DNA of 42,137 bases from Planctomycetota bacterium. Lineage in GTDB: Bacteria; Planctomycetota; Phycisphaerae; Phycisphaerales; SM1A02. This document shows, piece after piece, positions 9,215 through 18,484 of the stretch (position 1 is the first letter of the stretch; every line of letters begins with the position of its first letter). The stretch covers positions 1 through 42,137 of the forward strand of contig VGXR01000018.1 of assembly GCA_016873255.1 (NCBI GenBank). The letters are read 5' to 3'. The notes under the pieces were generated by a model, which saw only the letters and a list, made by a program, of their open reading frames with translations, ran no database searches and was not told the origin of the DNA. The position numbers and the translations under genes were made by a program.

Positions 9215-9220
9215 TACAAT
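9215..9220 (+). promoter_or_regulatory. Candidate -10 element for leaderless transcription of the sigma-54 regulator
   Basis: TACAAT lies only nine bases before the regulator ATG at 9230, so initiation 6-8 bases downstream would start the mRNA at or next to the ATG. No Shine-Dalgarno lies between. No good -35 hexamer is seen at the usual distance. The same arrangement recurs before uvrC and the lipid-kinase gene. Confidence 0.45.
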
Positions 9221-9229
9221 CTGCCCGCC

Positions 9230-10609
<1,380 letters not shown>

Positions 10610-10625
10610 GCGGGGCCCCGGGCCG

Positions 10626-12320
10626 ATGGATGCCGCCACGCAGAGCGCCGAGGAGCGACGCCCGCGGCTGACGGGCACGCCGTGGACGCTCTGGACCTAC
10701 GTGATCTGGGAGCTGCTTCGGGTCTTCGCCGTCACGGCGGGGGTGATCGTCACCGTGATCGCCTTCGGGGCCGCCGCCAAGCCGCTGGCCGACAATTCCA
10801 TCGGCGCCGAGGTGGTGCTGAAGTACGTGACGCTGGCCATGGTGCCCATGCTGCAGTTCGCGATGCCGTTCGCGGCCGGGTTCGCGGCCACGCTCGTGAT
10901 GCATCGCTTCGCGTCCGACAACGAGGTGGTGGCGATGAGCGCCTGCGGCATGAGCCACCGCCGCATCATGGCGCCCGTGGCCATCCTCGGGGGCGGGCTG
11001 TGCATCGTGATGTTCGTGCTGGTGGCCTTCGTGATCCCGAACTTCTGGACGCGCATGAAGGAGCTCGCCACGTCCGATGCCACGCAGGTGCTGGTGGCGG
11101 CGGTCGGCCGCGGCGAGGCCGTCACCGCCGACCGGCTGATGATCTACGCCGACAGCGCGCGGGAGGTCGACCCGCCGGCCGGCTCCGGCGCGCGGCGGCG
11201 GCTGCTCCTCTCCGGCGTCGCGGCCATCGAGCTGACGGCCGCGGGGTCCTCGTCGGTGGCCACGGAGTTCACCGCCGAGGACGCGGCCGTCGACATCCAC
11301 GACACCCCGCGCGGCATGGTGGCGAAGGTCGCGCTCATGAACGCCACGGTGATCCGGCCTGGCGAGGGCGCGCTGGTCACGGTGCCCGTGGCGGAGCCCG
11401 AGGCGGCATCGGTGTACAGCGGGTTCGAGAAGGGCCCGAAGTTCCTCACCATCCCCGGCATCCTGGAGCTGCGGCGCGACGTCGACCGCTCGCTCAACGT
11501 GCAGCAGGCCAAGCGGCCGGTGGCCTCGGCGCTGGGCGAGCTTGACCTCTGGCGCTGCATCGAGCGGATGGCGCCCTCCGGGACGCTCGCGTTCACCGAG
11601 CCGGGGACCGCCCGCGGCGTGCGCATCGAGGGCGTGGCGGTGTCCGCAGGGCAGCTCTCGCCCGCGCCCGGGCGCGACGGCTTCAGGCTGGTCGAGACGG
11701 CCGACGGCCGGCCGGTTCGCACCGCGACCGCGCGCGCCGCCACGCTGCGTGCCGTGAGCGAGGCGGGCTTCGAGCCGAGGTTCGCGCTCGCCGCGCCGGC
11801 CGCGACCGCGGCCAAGGACCTCGCCTCCGGGCTGCCGGGGCGCTGGTCGCCGCGCCTCGACGACCTGCTGCCGGAAGGATGCGCGCCGACCGACTGGATG
11901 CGCGCGCCGAGCGCCGAGGTGCTGGAGGCATCGCGCGCGTTTCCCGAGGCCGACGGCGCGGGCCCGTTCGCGCAGGCCTCGCGCGGGCTCTCGCGTGCCC
12001 GTGCGCTGCTGGAGCTCAACCGCGCCGACGTGGTGTGGGAGAGCGACTCGCACATCGCCAACCGCTTCGCGCAGTCGGTGAGCATCGTGCTGGTGCTCCT
12101 CCTCGGCGGCTGCCTGGCCGTGGCGATGCGCCAGGCCATGCCGCTCACCGTCTACATCCTCGCGTTCCTCCCCGCGGTGGCCAACATCTTCATGGTGAGC
12201 GGCGGCCAGCTCATGATGTCCGACGGACTGACGCTGGCAGGCTCCGCCGTGATGTGGGGCGGCAACGCCGTGCTGCTCGCGGCGGTCCTCGCCACATGGG
12301 CCCGCCTCCGCCGCAACTGA
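10626..12320 (+). CDS. lptF: LptF/LptG-family permease (LPS export), first of pair
   Basis: 564 residues, clearly longer than the usual ~360-400. N-terminal membrane segments (res ~20-50 and 63-95, MVPMLQFAMPFAAGFAATLVMHRFASDNEVVAMSACGMSHRRIM, split) carry the YjgP/YjgQ signature in which a cytoplasmic coupling helix follows 'SDNE.VA...CG.S'. Three further C-terminal spans include SIVLVLLLGGCLAVAMRQ and AGSAVMWGGNAVLLAAVL. Between them lies a ~350-residue extracytoplasmic part, larger than the usual beta-jellyroll. LptF and LptG with ATPase LptB2 pull LPS from the inner membrane. No SD is seen, and the start lies 16 bp after the regulator stop. Which of the pair is LptF and which LptG is by order only. 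Confidence 0.82.
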   Translation: MDAATQSAEERRPRLTGTPWTLWTYVIWELLRVFAVTAGVIVTVIAFGAAAKPLADNSIGAEVVLKYVTLAMVPMLQFAMPFAAGFAATLVMHRFASDNEVVAMSACGMSHRRIMAPVAILGGGLCIVMFVLVAFVIPNFWTRMKELATSDATQVLVAAVGRGEAVTADRLMIYADSAREVDPPAGSGARRRLLLSGVAAIELTAAGSSSVATEFTAEDAAVDIHDTPRGMVAKVALMNATVIRPGEGALVTVPVAEPEAASVYSGFEKGPKFLTIPGILELRRDVDRSLNVQQAKRPVASALGELDLWRCIERMAPSGTLAFTEPGTARGVRIEGVAVSAGQLSPAPGRDGFRLVETADGRPVRTATARAATLRAVSEAGFEPRFALAAPAATAAKDLASGLPGRWSPRLDDLLPEGCAPTDWMRAPSAEVLEASRAFPEADGAGPFAQASRGLSRARALLELNRADVVWESDSHIANRFAQSVSIVLVLLLGGCLAVAMRQAMPLTVYILAFLPAVANIFMVSGGQLMMSDGLTLAGSAVMWGGNAVLLAAVLATWARLRRN

Positions 12321-12332
12321 CCCGACCTCCCG

Positions 12333-13454
12333 ATGCGCATCCTCGACCGCACCATCGTCGCGCGCTTCCTGTGGAACTTCACGGTGCTGTTCGTGCTGCT
12401 CTTCGTCTTCGCGGCGTCGATCGACGTGATCCTGCAGCTGGAGAAGTTCCTGCGCGTGGCCGCTGCCAACGTGGTGCTGGGGCGCTACCCGAACAAGGCC
12501 GTGGCGTTCGCCGGGATGATCGTCGAGTTCCACGGCCCCCGCGTGTTCCAGTTCTTCCAGTTCATGGTGGGGCTGCTCGCGGTCGGCGCCATGGGCTTCA
12601 CGTTCTCGCAGATGCACCGCACGCGCGAGCTGGTGGCCATCATGGCCGCGGGCGTGCCGCTGCGGCGCTGCACGTGGGCGGTGCTTGTCGCGGCGCTCGC
12701 CCTGAACGCCTTGGCGGTGCTCAACCAGGAGCTCCTCCTGCCGAGGTTCGCCGACCGGCTGATGCTCGACCACCTCGACCTCGGCCGCGCGGACCGCGGC
12801 TCGTTCCCGGTGACGCTGACGCGGGACGGCTCGGGCAACCTGCTGTACGCAAGCAAGTTCGACCCGGAGTCGGGGCGCATCACGGGGTTCCTCGGCCTCG
12901 AGCGCGACGAGCGCGGGTCGCTCGTGCGCCGCGTGACCGCGCCGTCGGCCGCCTGGGACGACTCGCGCGGGCTGTGGACGCTCGAGGGCGGCACCGTGGT
13001 GGTGCGGGACCCGGCGGTGCGCGACGGCTCCGCGCCCTCGCCGCCGCCGCAGCCCGTGGCCGAGTGGGCGACGGACCTCTCGCCCAAGGCGATCGCCGCG
13101 CGGCACTACCGGCTCTTCGCGCAGATGCTCTCGAGCGCCGACCTCGGCAAGATCGCCGCCGCCGGCGCGCTCGACCGCGCGCAGGTGACGCGCATGCAGC
13201 TCGGGCGGGGCGGGGCGGTGGTGGTCAACCTGCTGGTGCTCGCCATCGCGGTGCCGTTCTTCCTGCAGCGCGGTCCCGTCAACATGCTCCGGATGAGCGT
13301 GCTCTGCGCCGCCACGTGCGTGCCCGCGGTGATCGTCTCGGCGATCGTGATGGCCGCGCCGATCGGCGGGCTGCCGCCCTCCGTGGCCGTGGCGATCCCC
13401 GTGGCGCTCCTCACCCCGGTGGCCGTTGCCCGGATCTCGTGGCTCCCGTCCTGA
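12333..13454 (+). CDS. lptG: LptF/LptG-family permease, second of pair
   Basis: 373 residues, normal family length, starting MRILDRTIVARFLWNF, like the LptG start 'ILDRYI...FL..F'. Membrane segments are at ~12-35, ~65-90 (MVGLLAVGAMGFTFSQMHRTRELVAIMAAGVPLRRC, split), ~100-120, and three near the C-terminus (VVNLLVLAIAVPFFLQRG, VPAVIVSAIVMAAPIGG, VAVAIPVALLTPVAVARI). 'RTRELVAIMAAGVPLRR' is the conserved coupling-helix motif. It forms the inner-membrane LPS extractor with the preceding gene, 12 bp upstream. Its last 44 bp overlap the convergent isomerase gene. Confidence 0.87.
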   Translation: MRILDRTIVARFLWNFTVLFVLLFVFAASIDVILQLEKFLRVAAANVVLGRYPNKAVAFAGMIVEFHGPRVFQFFQFMVGLLAVGAMGFTFSQMHRTRELVAIMAAGVPLRRCTWAVLVAALALNALAVLNQELLLPRFADRLMLDHLDLGRADRGSFPVTLTRDGSGNLLYASKFDPESGRITGFLGLERDERGSLVRRVTAPSAAWDDSRGLWTLEGGTVVVRDPAVRDGSAPSPPPQPVAEWATDLSPKAIAARHYRLFAQMLSSADLGKIAAAGALDRAQVTRMQLGRGGAVVVNLLVLAIAVPFFLQRGPVNMLRMSVLCAATCVPAVIVSAIVMAAPIGGLPPSVAVAIPVALLTPVAVARISWLPS

Positions 13455-14436
13455 CGCGGCTCCACGCGTCCGCGAGCGAGTCGTCGAGGATCACGGGCTC
13501 CGCGCCCCGCAGCATGTCCTGCGCAAGCGTGTCCATGCGGGCGCGTTCCTGCGCAAGGCGCACCGCGCGCTCGGCCTCGGCCCGCACGGCCTCCAGCGCC
13601 ACGCCGTCGCCGGGATCCTCGCCCTCGAAGCGCACCAGCAGGTAGCCCGTGCCCACGAGCACCGGCGGCGACACCGTCCCCGGCGCCGCGAGCGCCCAGA
13701 GCGCCTCGCGCACCGAGGCCGGGACGCCCGGGTCAAGCCGGCTCATCGCGTTCACCAGCCCGCCGCGCGCCGCACTCGGGTCGGTGCTGAGTGCCGCGGC
13801 GATGTCCTCGAACCGCTCGCCCTTCGCAAGCCTGTCGGCCACGGCCTGCGCGGCGCGCAGGTCCGGCACCGCGATCACCCGCGCGCGGCGCCGCGGCCCG
13901 TGCGCCGCATCGTGCGCGGCGCGCACCTGTTCCTCCTGCACCGTCACGTCCGCCGTCACCATCGCGCGCAGGATCGCGTTGCGGCGCAGGAGCGCCCGCC
14001 AGCGGGTGGGGCCCAGGCCCTGCCGCGCGCGCACCTCCGAGAGCAGCCGGTCGGCCCTGGCCGGGTCTTGGTCGAGGTAGCCGCGGAGCGTCTCCTCCTC
14101 GCGTGCGATGGCCGCCTCGTCGGGCGCGATGCCGCGCTCGCGCGCGCGGTCCTCCAGCATGGCGTCGAGCAGCACCTCCTCCAGCGCCTGGCTTCCGGCG
14201 AGTTCCGCAAGGACGGGCCGCAGACGGTCCCACGTCACCACCTGCTGCTTCCACATCGCGGCCACGCCTGCCGCGCCGTCGGCGCTCTTGGCGCCGGCGG
14301 GGGGCATTGCCGGGGGCGTTGCTGCGGGTGCTCCCGGCGCTGCGGAGGCTCCTGAGGCCGGAGGGGGCGCGGTCTGGAGCGCGTGCGCGCCCAACGATGC
14401 GGCCAGCACCGCGGCCGCGGCGATCGTTCGCTTCAT
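13411..14436 (-). CDS. Exported parvulin-type peptidyl-prolyl isomerase (SurA/PpiC-like)
   Basis: 341 residues from MKRTIAAAAVLAASLGAHA, a signal peptide with an AHA cleavage site, followed by an Ala/Pro-rich linker (to about residue 50). A SurA_N-like helical part follows (ALEEVLLDAMLEDRARERGI...). The parvulin core is at about res 185-285: RRRARVIAVPDLRAAQAVADRLAKGERFEDIAAALSTDPSA (split), GGLVNAM, and GTVSPPVLVGTGYLLVRFEG. It is presumably a periplasmic chaperone for outer-membrane proteins, which fits the Lpt/Bam genes in the window. The 3' end overlaps the convergent lptG by 44 bp. It follows the membrane glycosyltransferase gene by 10 bp on the same strand. Confidence 0.85.
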   Translation of the reverse strand: MKRTIAAAAVLAASLGAHALQTAPPPASGASAAPGAPAATPPAMPPAGAKSADGAAGVAAMWKQQVVTWDRLRPVLAELAGSQALEEVLLDAMLEDRARERGIAPDEAAIAREEETLRGYLDQDPARADRLLSEVRARQGLGPTRWRALLRRNAILRAMVTADVTVQEEQVRAAHDAAHGPRRRARVIAVPDLRAAQAVADRLAKGERFEDIAAALSTDPSAARGGLVNAMSRLDPGVPASVREALWALAAPGTVSPPVLVGTGYLLVRFEGEDPGDGVALEAVRAEAERAVRLAQERARMDTLAQDMLRGAEPVILDDSLADAWSRVRTGATRSGQRPPG

Positions 14437-14446
14437 GGGTCCGAGT

Positions 14447-16585
14447 CTACGGCTGCACCACGGGCGCAGGCACCTCGGCGCCCGGACCGGGAAGTTCGTA
14501 CACCACGCCTCCCGAGACAAGCGGCGCCACCGGCCTGCAGCGCGCGGTCACCGCGCGGACCGCCGCCGGCGCGAGGGCCGGGTCGATCCAGCCCGCCGAC
14601 TTCCAGCGCGCGAGCATCGCTTCCCCCACGGCCAGGTGCGTGATGCCCTCGGCGCGCATCGCGGCGATCGCGGCCGGCGCATCGAGCGGGTGCAACCGCA
14701 GCGCGCGGGCCAGCGGGCCGCCGTCCCACACGGTTCCCCATGCAGGGGTGGTGCGGCACCAGAACACGTCTGCCTCGCCTTCGCACCCGAGCACCCCGCC
14801 GGCGGGCAATCGCCAGTTTGCAAACCAGGCCAGCGGCATCGGCGAGCCGTCTGCGGCGCATCCGTCGGCGTCCGCCTTGGTGCCGGGCCCGAGGTCCGCG
14901 ACGGCGGCTCCCAGCGCCGCACGGTTGGCCACGGGCCCATTGGGATCGTTCATGCGCGGGTCCATGCGCAGCACCAGCCACGGCTGCGCGCTCCATGCAA
15001 GGAGGAGCAGGGTGCCCAGGGCGCCCGTCGCGCGTCGCGCGGCGCGCGACGGCTCCGCCGCGCGCGGTGCGAACGCAATGCCCGCGGCGGCACAGAGCGG
15101 CACGGCGCACGGGAGCAGGAACCGTGCCTTCAGGTGCGTGGCCAGCATCCAGAACGCGCACTGCGCCACGAATGCCAGTGCAATCGGGACGCCGCGCGCG
15201 GGTACGCGTGCCACGGCCACGGCAAGCGCCACGCATCCGGCGCCGAAGGCAAGCCCCCACTGCGGCAGCCACGGGTCCGCGTCCGGCGCCGCACCGAATC
15301 CCTCGCGGAAGCCCTGGTCCCAGAGCGCCGCAAGGCGCGTGCCGAGCCCGGTGCCGGCGGGAGCGGCGTGGCCCGATGCGAAGCGCGCAAGCTGCTCCGC
15401 ATCCCACCAGCCGGGTGCGTTGCCGGCAAACGGGAAGAGCGGGTTGCCCACGACGATCCAGTTCCGCAGGAACCACGGGCCGAGTGCGCTCGCCGCGAAT
15501 CCCGCGGCGACGCACGCGCCTGTCGCAAGCTTCCGCGCGCCGCCACGTGGGCTCGAGGCCAGGGCCCATGCAGCGAAGGGCAGCACCACGGTGCCCACGG
15601 CGGTCAGCTTGCAGCCAACGGCCGCTCCGAGCGCGATGCCCACGACGGCCCCGGCGCGTCCCGGTGCGTGCTGGCCCCATCCGTGCCACGCGAGCATGGC
15701 GGTCGCGAGCATGAGCACGGGGCCGAGGTCGTTGTAGGCCAGGCTGCCCGTCACCACCACCCAGGGGATGCCGAGGAACCCGACGGTGCCGATCGCGGCA
15801 GCCCATCGGCGCGCGCGCTCGGACGCATCGGCCGGCAGGAGCGACGCGGCGAACGCCCCGGTCACCAGTGCCGCGGCAACGGCGATGCCTGCGTGCAGCC
15901 ACTGCGCGGCATCCGCCACCGCATGCACCGGGGCGAACGACGCCATCGTCCAGAGGTGCATCGTCGCCGTCTCGATGAAGCCGGGGAACGCCGAGTACAC
16001 GCTGTCGCGAAGCGGCAGGGCGCGGCCGTGTTCCAGCCACTCCTTCGGAAGCTGCAGGTGATAGCTCAGCGCGTCGTAGCCGCCGAACTCGGTCGCCCAG
16101 GCGATCCCCGGCGGCAGGGTGGCGGCGGACACCAGGACGCCGAGCGAGGCGAGCGCCGGCCACGAGAGCGTCCACGCGCGCAGCCCGGACCACCAGGGTT
16201 GCTTGGGAAGGCCGACCGCAGGACCGTCACCCTGGGCACGCGGCCCGTCCGCGCCGCGGCGCGGCATTCTCCGCGACATCAGCCCCGCGCCGGCAGGCAC
16301 CAGCACCAGCGCCCATGCGAGGATCCGCCATCCGAAGCCCGCGCGGAAGAGGCCCGCCGTGGCGAAGGCCGAGTCGCAGGCAAGCATGCACGCGATGCCG
16401 AGCCCCAGCGCCAGCGCATCGCGCGCGACGGGCTCGGGCGAGCGTCCGGCGGCCTGCGCCTCCTTGCGGCCCGCGTCGAGGAGCCCAAGCCGCAGGATGC
16501 GCCCCAGGCCCCATGCCGCAAGCAGCCACGCGACCGCCAGCAGCAGCCCGGCCGGGACCCATGAGAGGAAGAGGGAGGTGCCCAT
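14447..16585 (-). CDS. Large integral-membrane glycosyltransferase-like protein
   Basis: 712 residues with about a dozen hydrophobic segments, for example FLSWVPAGLLLAVAWLLAAW at the start, WRILAWALVLVPAGAGLM, and many Ala/Leu-rich spans through res ~540, then a ~170-residue soluble C-terminal part. The first large extracytoplasmic loop has TEFGGYDALSYHLQLPKEWLEHG, which resembles the acidic catalytic loop (E..D...YH) of GT-C/PMT-type lipid-sugar-using transferases. The likely donor is a polyprenyl-phosphate sugar, but the acceptor is unknown. It is divergent from fliW. A non-enzymatic membrane protein with the same fold is possible. Confidence 0.7.
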   Translation of the reverse strand: MGTSLFLSWVPAGLLLAVAWLLAAWGLGRILRLGLLDAGRKEAQAAGRSPEPVARDALALGLGIACMLACDSAFATAGLFRAGFGWRILAWALVLVPAGAGLMSRRMPRRGADGPRAQGDGPAVGLPKQPWWSGLRAWTLSWPALASLGVLVSAATLPPGIAWATEFGGYDALSYHLQLPKEWLEHGRALPLRDSVYSAFPGFIETATMHLWTMASFAPVHAVADAAQWLHAGIAVAAALVTGAFAASLLPADASERARRWAAAIGTVGFLGIPWVVVTGSLAYNDLGPVLMLATAMLAWHGWGQHAPGRAGAVVGIALGAAVGCKLTAVGTVVLPFAAWALASSPRGGARKLATGACVAAGFAASALGPWFLRNWIVVGNPLFPFAGNAPGWWDAEQLARFASGHAAPAGTGLGTRLAALWDQGFREGFGAAPDADPWLPQWGLAFGAGCVALAVAVARVPARGVPIALAFVAQCAFWMLATHLKARFLLPCAVPLCAAAGIAFAPRAAEPSRAARRATGALGTLLLLAWSAQPWLVLRMDPRMNDPNGPVANRAALGAAVADLGPGTKADADGCAADGSPMPLAWFANWRLPAGGVLGCEGEADVFWCRTTPAWGTVWDGGPLARALRLHPLDAPAAIAAMRAEGITHLAVGEAMLARWKSAGWIDPALAPAAVRAVTARCRPVAPLVSGGVVYELPGPGAEVPAPVVQP

Positions 16586-16627
16586 CGCCGCGCAGTATCG
16601 CCCGATTCAAGTCGCGGCGGGGCGGTG

Positions 16628-16635
16628 GCCGATAG
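16628..16635 (+). promoter_or_regulatory. Sigma-28-like -10 element upstream of fliW
   Basis: GCCGATAG differs from the flagellar sigma-28 -10 consensus GCCGATAA at one base. A TCAAGTCG resembling the -35 TAAAGTTT lies upstream, but the gap is 13 rather than 11 bases. It sits 66 bases before the fliW ATG in a divergent intergenic region that must hold the fliW promoter. Confidence 0.4.
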
Positions 16636-16700
16636 CCCGGAAGCGAGGGGCGGAATCGGAATCCGCCCGCCTCCCGGCACCACGAGGAACGGAGTTCCGC

Positions 16701-17150
16701 ATGAAGGTTCGCACCAGCCGCTTCGGAGAAGTCGAGATCGACCCCAGCCGCCTGCTCGTGTTCCCGCACGGGCTGCTCGGCTTCGCGCGCTTCCGCACGT
16801 TCGCGCTGCTGCAGCCGGACGACCGCGGCGTCTTCTACTGGCTGCAGTCGGTCGAGGACCCGGAGCTTGCGTTCGTGGTCACCGACCCGACGGCGTGGGT
16901 GCCCGGCTACCAGGTGCCGATCCGCCCGGGCGAGCTCGCCGAGCTCGGCCTCGAGCGCGCCGACGACGCGACGCTCTTCGCGATCGTCAACCGCCGCGAC
17001 GGCTCGATCACCGCCAACCTGCAGGGACCGATCGTGCTGAACGCGGCCTCGCGCACCGGCATCCAGCTGGTGCTGAGCGACCGGACCTGGAGCACGCGCC
17101 ACGAGCTGGCCCGCATGCCCGGCGCCGCCGCGGCCGCTCGCACCGCCTGA
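16701..17150 (+). CDS. fliW: Flagellar assembly factor FliW (CsrA antagonist)
   Basis: 149 residues, normal length. It starts MKVRTSRFGEVEID, then FPHGLLGFARFRTFAL, DPELAFVVTDP and NRRDGSITANLQGPIVLNAASRTG, all FliW hallmarks. Family knowledge: in Bacillus, FliW binds either flagellin or CsrA. When flagellin is exported, freed FliW sequesters CsrA and lifts its block on flagellar mRNA. An SD-like AGGAACGGAG precedes the ATG. csrA follows 88 bp downstream, the conserved fliW-csrA order. Confidence 0.95.
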   Translation: MKVRTSRFGEVEIDPSRLLVFPHGLLGFARFRTFALLQPDDRGVFYWLQSVEDPELAFVVTDPTAWVPGYQVPIRPGELAELGLERADDATLFAIVNRRDGSITANLQGPIVLNAASRTGIQLVLSDRTWSTRHELARMPGAAAAARTA

Positions 17151-17177
17151 CACCGCACCGTCTGACACCGCACCGTC
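17148..17177 (+). repeat. Two tandem 15-bp units between fliW and csrA
   Basis: TGACACCGCACCGTC occurs twice in perfect tandem, and the first TGA is the fliW stop. A decayed third unit follows (TGACCCCGAC...). It looks like a small slippage duplication in the spacer. No function is evident. Confidence 0.8.
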
Positions 17178-17238
17178 TGACCCCGACACGGCTGCCGACG
17201 GAACGGCCGCCACGCACGCCCGCCAAGGAAGGCCACGC

Positions 17239-17517
17239 ATGCTCGTACTCTCGCGACACAGGGAAGAGGCAATCATGGTCGGTGACGACGTCGAGATCGT
17301 CGTCGTCGACATCCGCGGCGACAAGGTGCGGCTCGGGGTGAACGCCCCGCCGCGCGTGGCCGTGCACCGCAAGGAGATCTACGAATCGATCCGACAGGAG
17401 AACGCGCAGGCCGCGTCGATGCGCGGTGCGCTGGCGGCGATCCCGGGCACGCCCTCGCTGGCGCACCAGCGCGCGGCCCGCATCCAGGACATCGCGGCGG
17501 CACGCATCAGCGCGTGA
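17239..17517 (+). CDS. csrA: Carbon storage/translation regulator CsrA
   Basis: 92 residues. MLVLSRHREEAIMVGDDVEIVVVDIRGDKVRLGVNAPP (split) and VAVHRKEIYESI cover the full CsrA fold, with the RNA-contact residues L4, R6 and the GV-AP-xVHR segment (R near 44). A tail of about 35 residues follows (QAASMRGALAAIPGT...), making it longer than the usual 61-75. CsrA dimers bind GGA in hairpin loops and usually block ribosome binding. An AAGGAAGG SD lies 6 bases upstream. It pairs with fliW, and a strong hairpin terminator follows. A likely target is the flagellar sigma leader at 37947-38097. Confidence 0.95.
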   Translation: MLVLSRHREEAIMVGDDVEIVVVDIRGDKVRLGVNAPPRVAVHRKEIYESIRQENAQAASMRGALAAIPGTPSLAHQRAARIQDIAAARISA

Positions 17518-17548
17518 CCGTCGCGGGGGCGGAGCGAAGGGAAAGGGA

Positions 17549-17578
17549 ACGAGGCCCCGCCGTGCGGCGGGGCCTCGT
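17549..17578. terminator. Hairpin terminator between convergent csrA and rplT
   Basis: A 13-bp perfect stem (17549-17561 with 17566-17578) closes on a GTGC loop. It lies between the csrA stop and the rplT stop, so it can serve both strands. On the minus strand it is followed by a pyrimidine tract (TTCCCTTTCCCTT). On the plus strand there is no U-run. Confidence 0.75.
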
Positions 17579-17632
17579 GCATTGGCAGGGTGTCGTGGAA
17601 ACGCGTCGCCGTGCCGTGGGGCGCGGGGCGGC

Positions 17633-18010
17633 TCAGGCCGCCTTCGCGTGCGCCACCGAGCAGTGCGTGCGCGCGGTGGCCACGAGCGAGTCAAAGGTGG
17701 CCGGGTCGTGGATGGCGATCTCGCTGAGCATCTTGCGGTTCAGCAGGACGCCGGCGCGCGAGAGGCCGTTGATCAGGAGGCTGTACTTGAAGCCGCGCAT
17801 GCGGCACGCCGCGGTGATGCGGGTGATCCACAGCTGGCGGTAGTTGCGGCGGCGCAGGCGGCGGTGGCGCCACTTGTTGCGCAGGGCGCGCATGATCGCG
17901 ACCTTGGCCTGCTGCTTGAGGCGGCTCTTGGTGCCGTAGTAGCCGCGGGCCTCGCGGAGGAGCTTGCGTCGGGCCTGGGTGCGGGCTGCGCCCTTGCGTG
18001 CACGTGGCAT
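17633..18010 (-). CDS. rplT: 50S ribosomal protein L20
   Basis: 125 residues beginning MPRARKGAARTQARRKLL. It has the typical basic N-terminal helix, GYYGTKSRLKQQAKVAIMRA, RNYRQLWITRITAACR, and a C-terminal domain with YSLLINGL and LNRKMLSEIAI. It binds 23S rRNA early in large-subunit assembly and in several phyla represses its own operon. It lies 109 bp downstream of rpmI on the same strand, a longer gap than usual. That gap contains a GGTGCG-CGC-CGCACC hairpin. Confidence 0.97.
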   Translation of the reverse strand: MPRARKGAARTQARRKLLREARGYYGTKSRLKQQAKVAIMRALRNKWRHRRLRRRNYRQLWITRITAACRMRGFKYSLLINGLSRAGVLLNRKMLSEIAIHDPATFDSLVATARTHCSVAHAKAA

Positions 18011-18080
18011 GGATCAGTCCTTCGTGTCGTGTCCGGCGGAGGCCGAGTGCTCGGCGCTTTGGTCCCGACGGACGATGCGT

Positions 18081-18095
18081 GGTGCGCGCCGCACC
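18081..18095 (-). promoter_or_regulatory. Small hairpin in the rpmI-rplT spacer
   Basis: A 6-bp perfect stem (18081-18086 with 18090-18095) closes on a 3-nt loop, about 70 bases before the rplT start. It could be a processing or attenuation element or an L20 site, but nothing beyond the fold and position supports this. Confidence 0.25.
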
Positions 18096-18119
18096 GTGCG
18101 GCTCGCTGCGGAACGTGGT

Positions 18120-18380
18120 TCAGCCGGCGGCCTTGGCGGACTCGCGGGCCTTGTCGTCGGCGATGTGCTGCTCTTGCGAGCGCAGGCCGCGGTTGAGGAG
18201 CTTCTTCAGGTAGCGCAGGTCGCCGGTGCGCGCGTAGCGCGACTTGCGGTACGACTGCACCTGGGTGCCGGTCTTGTTGCTCTTGATGTGGCGGCTGTTC
18301 GGCGCCTTGAAGCGGACCTTGCCGCTCTTGGTGAGCTTGATGCGCTTGAGGAGGCCGCGGTGGGACTTTTGCTTCGGCAT
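18120..18380 (-). CDS. rpmI: 50S ribosomal protein L35
   Basis: 86 residues from MPKQKSHRGLLKRI. The L35 signature is complete: KTHxG-like KSHRGLLKR, GKVRFKAPNSRHIKSNKT and KLLNRGL. The protein is about 20 residues longer than the usual ~65, with a tail RSQEQHIADDKARESAKAAG. It is the first gene of rpmI-rplT. infC, the usual first member of the operon, is absent. A good sigma-70-type promoter lies 47 bases upstream of the ATG, so this two-gene unit appears independently transcribed. Confidence 0.95.
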   Translation of the reverse strand: MPKQKSHRGLLKRIKLTKSGKVRFKAPNSRHIKSNKTGTQVQSYRKSRYARTGDLRYLKKLLNRGLRSQEQHIADDKARESAKAAG

Positions 18381-18426
18381 GGTGATCGATCCTGCTGGCG
18401 CCGATGCGCTCGGCGCAGAATCGAAG

Positions 18427-18455
18427 ACGATACCGCAAACCCGGGCGGACGGCAA
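18427..18455 (-). promoter_or_regulatory. Sigma-70-type promoter of rpmI-rplT
   Basis: Read on the minus strand, TTGCCG (18450-18455) and TATCGT (18427-18432) are separated by exactly 17 bases. Transcription would start near 18420, giving a leader of about 40 nt before the rpmI ATG. Confidence 0.65.
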
Positions 18456-18457
18456 TC

Positions 18458-18474
18458 CCCGTGGGTCCCACGGG
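18458..18474 (-). terminator. Short hairpin after the anti-sigma-like gene
   Basis: CCCGTGG and CCACGGG pair around a 3-base loop, 11 bases past the stop of the 18485-19594 gene and just upstream of the rpmI promoter. There is no T-run, so it may be Rho-assisted or simply a boundary hairpin. Confidence 0.45.
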
Positions 18475-18484
18475 CGTTATCAAG

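Noticed and set aside
13411-13454. Frameshift suspicion at the lptG / isomerase 3' overlap
   Set aside because: Both proteins have full family length, and a 44-bp convergent overlap is plausible in this compact genome.
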